From Phycisphaerae bacterium (lineage in GTDB: Bacteria > Planctomycetota > Phycisphaerae > Phycisphaerales > SM1A02), in contig JAUIHC010000187.1 of NCBI GenBank assembly GCA_030432455.1, positions 1 through 6,238 of the forward strand: DNA of 6,238 bases, given 5' to 3'. The position numbers were made by a program, and so were the translations under genes. Below, one piece after another: positions 1 through 5,870 of the stretch; positions within the stretch are counted from its first letter, which is position 1, and each line of letters begins with the position of its first letter. Under the pieces are notes generated by a model. The model saw only the letters and a program-made list of their open reading frames with translations, had not been told where the DNA came from and searched no databases.

Positions 1-365
1 CGGCCGGACCGATCGTCGGGCCGGGCATGCCGCAGGCCGCCGGGGCGGTGCTGCAGCGCGAGCGGGAGGCGTTCGCGGCGGCGGAGGTCGAGGACCGATT
101 GTTCGCCGAGAGCGAGTTCGACTTCCGTGGCACCCGACGTCCGTACCGCGTGCGGCTCGGCAACCTCGAGCTCGACTCGGGGTTCGACGAGCACGGTCCG
201 TATGTGCGGGTGGCCTTCGATCTGCCCCGCGGCTCGTACGCCACGGTGGTCCTGCGGGAGATCATCGGCGACGAGGGCGTCGAGGCCCATCGACGGGACC
301 GTCGCGACCGCAAGGCGTTCAGCGGGGACTCGCCCTCCGACACGCCCTCGGCCGAGGGCGGTTGA
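1..365 (+). CDS. truD: tRNA pseudouridine(13) synthase TruD, C-terminal part (5' end outside window)
   Basis: This is the last 120 codons of TruD, the cytoplasmic enzyme that isomerises uridine 13 to pseudouridine in certain tRNAs. The frame is open to the left edge and is read from base 3. Family-typical elements seen are GPIVGPGMPQ at bases 6-35, RGTRRP at 126-143 and the C-terminal signature LPRGSYATVVLREI at 222-263. The catalytic aspartate lies in the N-terminal half of the family and is not in the window, so activity cannot be judged. The methionine at base 27 is internal, because conserved TruD sequence precedes it. After the signature comes a polar, Arg/Asp/Ser-rich tail of about 33 residues, probably disordered. 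The stop TGA (363-365) is in the same frame as the channel gene that starts 33 nt later, which suggests co-transcription. Identification is by motif recognition and is strong. Confidence 0.9.
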   Translation, partial: AGPIVGPGMPQAAGAVLQREREAFAAAEVEDRLFAESEFDFRGTRRPYRVRLGNLELDSGFDEHGPYVRVAFDLPRGSYATVVLREIIGDEGVEAHRRDRRDRKAFSGDSPSDTPSAEGG

Positions 366-379
366 CAGGATCTCCAGCA

Positions 380-396
380 TCGCGGACCGTCCGCGA
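380..396 (+). repeat. Perfect 7-bp inverted repeat just upstream of the channel start codon
   Basis: TCGCGGA (380-386) and TCCGCGA (390-396) are exact reverse complements around a 3-nt loop (CCG). This gives a GC-rich stem ending 2 nt before the ATG at 399, where a Shine-Dalgarno site would normally lie. No T run follows, so it is not a classic intrinsic terminator. An AGGA at 367-370 lies on the far side. If the stem folds, AGGA comes within about 11 nt of the ATG. The repeat is seen directly; a role in translation is inference. Confidence 0.5.
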
Positions 397-398
397 CC

Positions 399-1178
399 AT
401 GCCGCTCGATCCCATGACCCCGACCGAGGACATCGATCTCTTCGATCTGGTGATGGCGATCCTCGCGATCGTCGCGCTGTCGCTTGCCGGTCTTCAGCTG
501 TCGCCGCTCGCGCCCCCCGGGTCCGAGTTGTCGAAACTGCTCGATGATCTCGATCTCGGGATCTGCGCGATGTTCTTCGCGGACTTCGTGCGGTCGCTCG
601 TGAAGGCTCCGGAACGCGGGCGGTATCTGCGAGGGTGGGGGGTCTTCGATCTCCTGTCATCGATTCCGGTGGCCGCGATCGGCCCGAATCTCGGCGGGGT
701 CGCCCGAGGTCTGCGACTGGTCCGGCTGATCCGCGTCCTTCGGGTGCTCCGGTCGATGCGGATCCTCGTCCGCATCGGGCGACGCGATCCGTCGGTGGCG
801 CTGCTGGCCGGTCTGATCCTGGCGGGCATCGTGATCTTCATCGGGTGCTGCATCGGGGTGCTCGTGGCCGAGACCGGCGTGAGCGACCTCGGGAGTGCCG
901 ACGACGTGCTCTGGTGGGCTGTGGTGACCAGCTCCACCGTGGGCTACGGCGACCTCGCGCCCGAGACCGGGGCCGGGCGGGCCTTCGCGGTCGGCCTCAT
1001 GGTCGTCGGCATCGGCGCGTTCGCCACGCTCACCAGCACCTTCGGGCTGCTGGTGGGGCGGGTGCGACGCCGCGGTCGCGATCCGATCGACGAGATGATC
1101 GAGCGGCTCCAGCGGCTGGAGGAAACGCTGGCGCGGCTGGAACGACGACTCGGTGACGACGATCGATCGCGGGGGTAG
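399..1178 (+). CDS. Six-segment voltage-gated potassium-type ion channel with C-terminal coiled coil
   Basis: This 259-aa inner-membrane protein has the layout of a bacterial Kv (KvAP-like) channel, with four copies expected to form one pore. Membrane segments are S1 about 12-31, S2 about 50-68, S3 about 80-95, S4 about 103-125, S5 about 132-157 and S6 about 193-220. S4 carries Arg at every third position (103, 106, 109, 112, 115, 118, 121) plus R125, a full voltage sensor. Asp62 in S2 and Asp84 in S3 are candidate counter-charges. The pore helix leads into TVGYGD (180-185), the potassium selectivity filter. Residues 230-251 form an unbroken heptad series (I230, M233, L237, L240, L244, L247, L251), probably a tetramer-forming coiled coil. 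There is no RCK or cyclic-nucleotide domain. ATG 399 is the first possible start after the in-frame truD stop; ATG 414 is an alternative. No Shine-Dalgarno sequence sits at normal spacing. The physiological role is unknown. Confidence 0.88.
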   Translation: MPLDPMTPTEDIDLFDLVMAILAIVALSLAGLQLSPLAPPGSELSKLLDDLDLGICAMFFADFVRSLVKAPERGRYLRGWGVFDLLSSIPVAAIGPNLGGVARGLRLVRLIRVLRVLRSMRILVRIGRRDPSVALLAGLILAGIVIFIGCCIGVLVAETGVSDLGSADDVLWWAVVTSSTVGYGDLAPETGAGRAFAVGLMVVGIGAFATLTSTFGLLVGRVRRRGRDPIDEMIERLQRLEETLARLERRLGDDDRSRG

Positions 1179-1206
1179 GTCGCGGCGATCAGCCGATGCC
1201 GCGATC
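1165..1206. repeat. 8-bp inverted repeat spanning the convergent gene ends
   Basis: GATCGCGG (1165-1172) and CCGCGATC (1199-1206) are perfect reverse complements with a 26-nt loop. A second possible partner for the first arm is GCGATC at 1185-1190. The element covers both stop codons (1176-1178 on + and 1189-1191 on -), a place where a bidirectional terminator would be expected. No T tract follows on either strand and the loop is long, so terminator function is only a suggestion. Confidence 0.3.
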
Positions 1207-1815
1207 CGCGAGCGCCGCACGGATCTGCGCCGCGGGGTCGCCCGCGTGGTCGATGCGGATCGCATCCCATCCCGATCGAGACGCCGCCTCGACGTTCTCG
1301 GGAAGATCGTCGAAGAAGACGATCTCCTCCGGTCGTCGATCGACGAGCACCTCGAAGCGACGGTAGATCGCCTCGTCGGGCTTCACGAGTCCGAGCAGAT
1401 GCGAGGCGTGCTGGTGACGCAGGGCCCCGACGTTCCCGTACTCCCGGAGCGGACCCCAGTGGTCGTGGCTGGTGTTGGAGAGGCAGGCCGTCTCGATGTC
1501 GGCCGCGTGGAGGTCGTGGATGACCGCCGCGGTGCCGTCGTACTCGCCGATCAGCCACGCGGCATCGATCCGGGCGATCTCGTCCGGCGTCCAGACGCCG
1601 TCGAGCAGGTCGCTCATGGACCGGTGGAAGTCGGGGCCGTCGAGTTCGCCGCGCTGCAGTCGCATGACCAGCTCGTGCCGCGCCGCGTGATGCTCGGGCC
1701 CGGCCTCGAACGGGCGGATCGGAACTCCGGCCGCGACGCACCCCTCGGCCCAGTCCCGGCAGATGCGCACGAGCACGCCTCCGAGGTCGAAGCACACCAG
1801 CGGGCGGTCCGTCAT
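1189..1815 (-). CDS. HAD-superfamily phosphatase, YihX-like
   Basis: This 208-aa cytoplasmic protein has the four HAD motifs in order: FDLGGVLV with the nucleophile Asp10; LSNT with Ser113; Lys145 in LGLVKPDEAIYRR; and FFDD with Asp169/Asp170, followed by ENVEAA. The helical cap lies between about residues 15 and 100, as in subfamily I. The overall pattern (DLG at motif I, LSNT, KPEAIY-like, FFDD..NVEAA) matches E. coli YihX, a sugar-phosphate phosphatase with activity on glucose-1-phosphate. The substrate here cannot be read from the sequence. The residue two after the nucleophile is Gly12 instead of the usual Asp, as I recall for YihX too. The start is supported by GGAG (1827-1824 on the - strand) 8 nt before the ATG. 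It is the last gene of the - strand run, 22 nt after tadA, and its end faces the channel gene at 10 nt. Confidence 0.85.
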   Translation of the reverse strand: MTDRPLVCFDLGGVLVRICRDWAEGCVAAGVPIRPFEAGPEHHAARHELVMRLQRGELDGPDFHRSMSDLLDGVWTPDEIARIDAAWLIGEYDGTAAVIHDLHAADIETACLSNTSHDHWGPLREYGNVGALRHQHASHLLGLVKPDEAIYRRFEVLVDRRPEEIVFFDDLPENVEAASRSGWDAIRIDHAGDPAAQIRAALADRGIG

Positions 1816-1837
1816 CTTCGCATCTCCGTGGGCCCGT

Positions 1838-2350
1838 TCAGCCGGCGCGTCGCTTCTCTTCGCGACGCCGCCGAAAGAACGCGCGAAGCAGTTCCGCGCA
1901 CCGCTGCTCCTCGACGCCGCCGATCATCTCGACGCGGTGGTTGAGCCGGGTGTCGGCGGGGATCTCGTAGAGCGTGCAGCAGGCGCCGGCCTTGGGATCG
2001 AAGGCGCCGTAGACGAGGCGGCCGAGTCGAGCGTTGACGAGGGCGCCGGCGCACATCGGACACGGCTCCAGCGTCACCGCCATCGAGCAGTCGTCGAGTC
2101 GCCAGGTGCCGAGTCGTTCGCCCGCCAGTCGCAGGGCGACCAGCTCGGCGTGGCCGGTCGGGTCGCCGGTCGCTTCGCGATTGTTGGCGGCCTCGGCGAT
2201 GATCTCCTCGCCGCGGTAGACCACCGCGCCCACGGGAACCTCGTCGTTGCCCGCCGCGGCGCGGGCCAGCTCGATCGCCCGATCCATCATCCGCAGGTCG
2301 AGCGACTCGACGCCGGGATGGCGATGCTGGGCGAGGCGAAGACGAGACAT
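1838..2350 (-). CDS. tadA: tRNA-specific adenosine deaminase TadA
   Basis: TadA deaminates adenosine 34 to inosine in the tRNA anticodon, allowing wobble decoding of arginine codons. The 170-aa product has the full zinc deaminase signature: His67-Ala-Glu69 (zinc ligand and proton shuttle) and the PCPMC box with zinc ligands Cys97 and Cys100. Asn56 matches the substrate-contacting Asn of E. coli TadA by spacing. EVPVGAVV (37-44) and the basic C-terminus FFRRRREEKRR are also family-typical. The position before the catalytic His is Gly66, where the usual motif is PTAHAE. The chosen ATG has GGAGGA (2364-2359) 8 nt upstream and gives normal family length. A longer form from GTG 2434, overlapping the tatC stop as GTGA, would add 28 mostly basic residues encoded across a hairpin; I consider it less likely. 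Related guanine deaminases are possible but fit less well. Confidence 0.92.
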   Translation of the reverse strand: MSRLRLAQHRHPGVESLDLRMMDRAIELARAAAGNDEVPVGAVVYRGEEIIAEAANNREATGDPTGHAELVALRLAGERLGTWRLDDCSMAVTLEPCPMCAGALVNARLGRLVYGAFDPKAGACCTLYEIPADTRLNHRVEMIGGVEEQRCAELLRAFFRRRREEKRRAG

Positions 2351-2358
2351 CCGGCGGG

Positions 2359-2364
2359 TCCTCC
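2359..2364 (-). promoter_or_regulatory. Shine-Dalgarno site that decides the tadA start
   Basis: On the - strand this reads GGAGGA, 8 nt before the ATG at 2350. It is among the best ribosome binding sites in the window and the main reason for preferring ATG 2350 over GTG 2434. GTG 2434 has a GGAGG (2443-2439), but at only 4 nt. Confidence 0.7.
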
Positions 2365-2375
2365 GACGATGAAGT

Positions 2376-2404
2376 CTGTCGGCGACGATCCGGGTCGGCG
2401 ACAG
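2376..2404 (-). other. Intergenic hairpin between tatC and tadA
   Basis: On the + strand the arms CTGTCGGCGAC (2376-2386) and GTCGGCGACAG (2394-2404) pair at 10 of 11 positions around a 7-nt loop. The single mismatch is at the seventh pair. In the - strand transcript the stem begins 26 nt after the tatC stop codon and ends 11 nt before the tadA ribosome site. Only scattered U residues follow, so it is not a standard terminator. It may set the tatC/tadA ratio through mRNA stability, partial termination or translation control. The structure is seen directly; the role is inferred. Confidence 0.55.
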
Positions 2405-2430
2405 GGTGCCCGGTCCGCGGCGTCGCATGG

Positions 2431-3606
2431 TCACGACGCCTCCGGGTCGGCCTTGTCATCGGAAGACGCGGTCCCCTCCTCGTCCACGGCCTCGGGATCG
2501 GGGTCGGCGGCCGGTTCCGGTCGATCCGTCTGGACCGTCGGATCGGGCTGCGTCGTTTCCCTGCCGTCACGACCGTCATGATCGGAGGTCCGGGAAGCGG
2601 CGGAACTTCCGAGAATGGTGCCGGAGGCCACCCGATCGGCCGGTGCGAGGAGCAGCAGCACCATGCCGAGTTCGAACAGGACGTAGAGCGGGACGAAGAG
2701 GAGCACCATGCTCACCACGTCGGCGGGGGTGAGCACTGCGCCGAGGACCGCACACACCAGCAGGGCGTACCGACGCTGCCGCCGGAGCGTCTCGCGATCG
2801 ATCAGGCCGGTCCAGCCGAGCAGCAGGATGACCAGCGGCATCTGAAACGCCACCGTGATCGCGAGCGCGAGCGTCATGACGAAGCCGATGTACTCGCCCA
2901 GCCGGAATTCCTGCGCGATCGTGCCCGCTCGACTCAGCGGCGTCGAGAGCACCTCGAACGAGTCCTCCGACCCCTGGACCGGCACCACCACATTGAGGCT
3001 CCGGGTGGTCAGATCCACCCAGACCTGGCCGGGAGCCGGCTGCTCGGGGGGTTCGGAGCGGACCGGGAACACCGGACCACCCTCCGAGACGACCGACGCG
3101 ACGCGTTGGCCGGGGTCGGGGATTCCGAAGGCGTCGCCGGGCCCGGGCACGCCGAAGGCGATGAGCACCTGCAGCATCAGCGGCAGCATGACCCAGTAGA
3201 GGAACGCCAGTCCCGTGACCGTGAGCACCGCGCTTCCGGGGATCAGCACGTGGACGAATCGCTTCTCCTCGCGATAGAGCCCGGGCTCGATGAACTTCCA
3301 GGTCTGCCACAGGATCCACGGCGCCGACAGGACCACCGCCCCGATCAGGCTGAGCTTCATGTCGGTGGTCAGCACCTCGGCCGGGCCGAGCGCCTGCATG
3401 CGGGCGGGGAGGCCGTTGGCGGTCATCGCCACCAGCGCCGGCGCGGTCAGGATGCCGCGGATGGTCGGCGCCACGAAGAACAGGAGGATCGCGAGCGGGA
3501 ACGGGACCGCGATGGCGAGCATCAGCCGACGACGCAGCTCCTCGAGGTGATCGCCGAAGCTCATCACCCCGTGGGAGAGTTCAAGTTCGTCGCGGGACGC
3601 CGCCAT
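2431..3606 (-). CDS. tatC: Sec-independent (twin-arginine) protein translocase subunit TatC
   Basis: TatC is the inner-membrane receptor of the Tat system, which exports folded proteins carrying twin-arginine signals. The N-terminus has HLEELRRRL (20-28), with Glu23 matching the signal-binding Glu of E. coli. The first cytoplasmic loop has WKFIEPGLYREEKR, where Phe105 and Glu114 correspond to E. coli F94 and E103. Helices are near 30-48, 82-102, 118-148, 236-262, 281-298 and 300-320, with TPADV (293-297) in the fifth. Two oddities: the periplasmic loop between helices 3 and 4 is about 80 residues instead of about 20, and a 70-residue Asp/Glu/Pro-rich tail follows helix 6. At 391 aa it is well above the family's usual 250 or so. 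ATG 3606 was chosen because it clears tatD by 49 nt. ATG 3702 would overlap tatD by 47 nt, and ATG 3564 is also possible. None has a clear ribosome site. No tatA or tatB is in the window. Confidence 0.93.
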   Translation of the reverse strand: MAASRDELELSHGVMSFGDHLEELRRRLMLAIAVPFPLAILLFFVAPTIRGILTAPALVAMTANGLPARMQALGPAEVLTTDMKLSLIGAVVLSAPWILWQTWKFIEPGLYREEKRFVHVLIPGSAVLTVTGLAFLYWVMLPLMLQVLIAFGVPGPGDAFGIPDPGQRVASVVSEGGPVFPVRSEPPEQPAPGQVWVDLTTRSLNVVVPVQGSEDSFEVLSTPLSRAGTIAQEFRLGEYIGFVMTLALAITVAFQMPLVILLLGWTGLIDRETLRRQRRYALLVCAVLGAVLTPADVVSMVLLFVPLYVLFELGMVLLLLAPADRVASGTILGSSAASRTSDHDGRDGRETTQPDPTVQTDRPEPAADPDPEAVDEEGTASSDDKADPEAS

Positions 3607-3655
3607 GGGGGACGGAGTGTAGTGGGCCGGCGTCTCGGGCCGGGGGCCTGAAGGA

Positions 3656-4444
3656 TCAGTCGCCGGGGATCTCGATTCCGAAGAACCGGGCGGCGTTGGC
3701 ATCGAGCCGTCGCGCGAAGGCCTCCGGCTCCACGCCCCGGCGGGCCGCGAGGAAGTCCGCCACGAAGCCGACGTACCTCGGCTCGTTCGGGCGGACCGTC
3801 CGGTGCGGCTCGGGGGTGAGGAACGGGGCGTCGGTCTCCACCATGAGCCGGTCGTCGGGCACGAGATCGCTGGCGGCGGCGACCTCGCGGGCGTTGGCGA
3901 AGGTCACGATCCCGGTGAACGAGATCCAGCCCCCGAAGTCGAGCACCTTCCGGGCGTCGGTGTCGTCGCCGGTGAAGCAGTGGAAGACGAACCGGTCGTT
4001 GGGGAGGCTCGAGGCGTCCAGGATCGGGAGCACCTGGTCGAACGCCTTGCGGCAGTGAACGACGACGGGCTTGGCGAGCCCGTCCGCGGTCCACCCCTCG
4101 ATGCGGGCGAGCTGGTCCTCCAGCACCCGCCGCTGGAGGTCGATCGGCGGCTCGTCGTAGTGCCGGTCCATGCCGAGTTCGCCCCACGCGACGCACTTCG
4201 GGTGTCCAGCGGCGCGGGCCATCGCGTCCCAGTCGATCGGCCGGTCGCTGTAGAGAGGATGGACCCCGGCCGAGCACCAGACCTCGTCATGCGACTCGGC
4301 GAGCCCGACCAGTCGATCAAGGTCGCCGGTCGTGGTCGAGATCGAGATGCAGCCCCGCACGCCCGCGTCCCGGGCGGCGGCAAGGATCTCGTCGATCCGA
4401 CCGTCGTAGCAGTCGAAGGTCAGGTGGCAGTGGGTGTCGAACAT
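3656..4444 (-). CDS. tatD: TatD-family metal-dependent deoxyribonuclease
   Basis: This 262-aa cytoplasmic TIM-barrel hydrolase has all metal-site landmarks of the TatD family: DTHCHL at the start (His5, His7), GVHP (His62), GELGMD (Glu89), VVVHCRKA (His130), FHCFTGD (His155) and ETDAPFLTPEPHR (Asp205). The length is normal for the family. Characterised TatD proteins are 3'-5' exonucleases implicated in DNA repair. The name reflects linkage to tat genes in E. coli, where a direct role in Tat export is disputed. Here it is directly upstream of tatC, the reverse of the E. coli order, and 31 nt after the antiporter stop. The start fits the conserved N-terminus, which begins at residue 2, although no clear ribosome site precedes it. 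The closest alternatives are the YcfH and YjjV branches of the same family, which cannot be separated by eye. Confidence 0.92.
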   Translation of the reverse strand: MFDTHCHLTFDCYDGRIDEILAAARDAGVRGCISISTTTGDLDRLVGLAESHDEVWCSAGVHPLYSDRPIDWDAMARAAGHPKCVAWGELGMDRHYDEPPIDLQRRVLEDQLARIEGWTADGLAKPVVVHCRKAFDQVLPILDASSLPNDRFVFHCFTGDDTDARKVLDFGGWISFTGIVTFANAREVAAASDLVPDDRLMVETDAPFLTPEPHRTVRPNEPRYVGFVADFLAARRGVEPEAFARRLDANAARFFGIEIPGD

Positions 4445-4475
4445 GACGGGCAGGGTAGCAACGCGGTGGTGGCGG

Positions 4476-5870
4476 TCATCGTGGCCGCGACCTCGGCGCC
4501 TCGCCCGCCCGCTGCAGTCCCCACTTCATGAGGAGCGGGCCGAGGATCTCGTTCATCGCGATCGCGGCGAGCAGCAGCGACGCGAGATCGGGGATGAACG
4601 GTCGGTCGCCGATCGCCTTCGAGACCTCGTTCGCGAGGGCGATCGCGACGCCCGCCTGCGGGGTGAACGCGGTCCAGAGCCACGGGCGGATGCCGGGATC
4701 GAGTCGGGCGAATCGCGCTCCCGCGGTGGTGCCCGCCCAGACCAGCACGAGTCGCGTGCCGACGAGCGCGAGCGCCACCGGCCAGAGCGCGACCACCGCG
4801 TCGATTCGGATCCCGGCGCCCGCGGTCGCGAAGAAGACGCAGTAGACCGGCAGCAGCAGCGTCTCGATCGAGTGGAACATCCGCTCGCTTCGCTCGGGCC
4901 AGATGTTCGCCTGCGTGAAGCCCGCGACCAGCGCCACCAGCAGCGGGGCGAAGTGCAGGGCCTCCGCCGCGAAGGCGATCGCGAAGCCGCAGAGCACGAT
5001 GAAGACATCGATCCGCTTCTCGATCCGGGCTGCCGCGTAGTGCATCGCGATCCCGACCACCGCGCCGAATCCGATCGAGCCGACGAGGTGCCACGCCGCC
5101 TCGCCGACCAGACCGCCGCCTGCGGCGTCCTCGGTCGCGCCGAACGCGATCGGCACGAAGCCGAGCAGGATCGTGAGCAGCACCACCAGCACGAGGTCCT
5201 TGCACACCGTGGCGGCGAGCGCGGTGTCGCACATGGGACCTCGGGCGCCGGTCTCGTCGATCATCGCGATGACGATCGCGGGCGAGTTCGCCACGCAGAG
5301 CAGGCCGATCACGATCGAGAGATGGATTGCCGCGGCGGTGGGGAGTTCCGCGAGGGTGGGGACCCACGGCAGGATCACCAGGAACGCGACGATCGACCCG
5401 CCGAGGAGGATCGTCCCGACCTGCGTGCCGAGCACGGTCGCGATGCGTCCGAGCATGCCCCGCAGGAACGAGACCTTGATCTCGCCGCCCGCGACCAGCG
5501 CGATGAGCGAGATCGCGAGGGCGTCGAGTCGTCGAAGCAGGGCCAGTTCGTCGGAGGTGACCGGCGCGGGAATCCCGAACGCGGTCGGAAGCAGTCCCGG
5601 TCCCGCGAGCACGCCGAAGAGCAGGTAGCCGACGACGCGGGGGAGCCCGAAGCGACCGACGACCTCGCCGAGCAGCCACGAGCCGAGGAGCAGGAAGCCG
5701 AGCGAGAGCGTCACGCCGTTGAGGGCGCGGCCGGCGTCCTCGCCATCGCCGCCGATCGCGGCGATGTCGCCCGCGAGCGTCGGTTCCAGGGCGTGGGCCA
5801 CGAACACCAGCGTCGCGAGCAGGGCGAGCACCGTGAGGAGCAGCAGGGAGCGGCGATTGTCGGGCGTCAT
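4476..5870 (-). CDS. Cation:proton antiporter-type membrane protein (CPA superfamily)
   Basis: This 464-aa inner-membrane protein with about 13 hydrophobic segments fits the sodium/hydrogen exchanger (CPA) fold, which trades Na+ or K+ for protons. Family signs are GEVVGRFGLPRVVGYLLFGVLAGPGLL-type sequence at residues 68-94, a broken-helix motif NSPAIVIAMI (195-204), the ion-site region TVCKDLVLVV (221-230), FFATAGAGI (346-354) and TPQAGVAIALA (403-413). Asp225 is the expected ion-binding acid. It is preceded by Lys224, whereas characterised relatives usually have Asp, Asn or Gln there. An extra hydrophobic segment (8-27) and a polar loop precede the usual first helix. There is no cytosolic TrkA-N or TrkA-C regulatory domain. 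The start is firm: GGAGG (5882-5878) lies 7 nt before the ATG, and the ATG overlaps the upstream gene's stop as ATGA. Ion specificity cannot be told from the sequence. Confidence 0.82.
   Translation of the reverse strand: MTPDNRRSLLLLTVLALLATLVFVAHALEPTLAGDIAAIGGDGEDAGRALNGVTLSLGFLLLGSWLLGEVVGRFGLPRVVGYLLFGVLAGPGLLPTAFGIPAPVTSDELALLRRLDALAISLIALVAGGEIKVSFLRGMLGRIATVLGTQVGTILLGGSIVAFLVILPWVPTLAELPTAAAIHLSIVIGLLCVANSPAIVIAMIDETGARGPMCDTALAATVCKDLVLVVLLTILLGFVPIAFGATEDAAGGGLVGEAAWHLVGSIGFGAVVGIAMHYAAARIEKRIDVFIVLCGFAIAFAAEALHFAPLLVALVAGFTQANIWPERSERMFHSIETLLLPVYCVFFATAGAGIRIDAVVALWPVALALVGTRLVLVWAGTTAGARFARLDPGIRPWLWTAFTPQAGVAIALANEVSKAIGDRPFIPDLASLLLAAIAMNEILGPLLMKWGLQRAGEAPRSRPR

Noticed and set aside
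27..365. A separate small gene starting at ATG 27
   Set aside because: The frame is open upstream and conserved TruD residues (GPIVGPG) lie before this ATG, so it is the tail of truD.
1153..1944. A 263-codon open frame on the + strand opposite the phosphatase gene
   Set aside because: It starts inside the end of the channel gene, shows no family motif, and overlaps a phosphatase with all four HAD motifs on the other strand.
2351..2434. A 28-residue N-terminal extension of TadA from GTG 2434, overlapping the tatC stop as GTGA
   Set aside because: The overlap is attractive, but the extension is very basic and unlike known TadA, the segment forms a hairpin, and ATG 2350 has a better ribosome site and gives normal length. 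It is kept only as an alternative.
2578..3651. A 357-codon open frame on the + strand opposite tatC
   Set aside because: The composition is charged and low-complexity, and it mirrors the conserved tatC gene in a GC-rich genome; there is no domain or start signal.
3607..3702. A longer TatC start at 3702
   Set aside because: It would overlap tatD by 47 nt and add a Pro/Ser-rich leader without family similarity; no ribosome site favours it.
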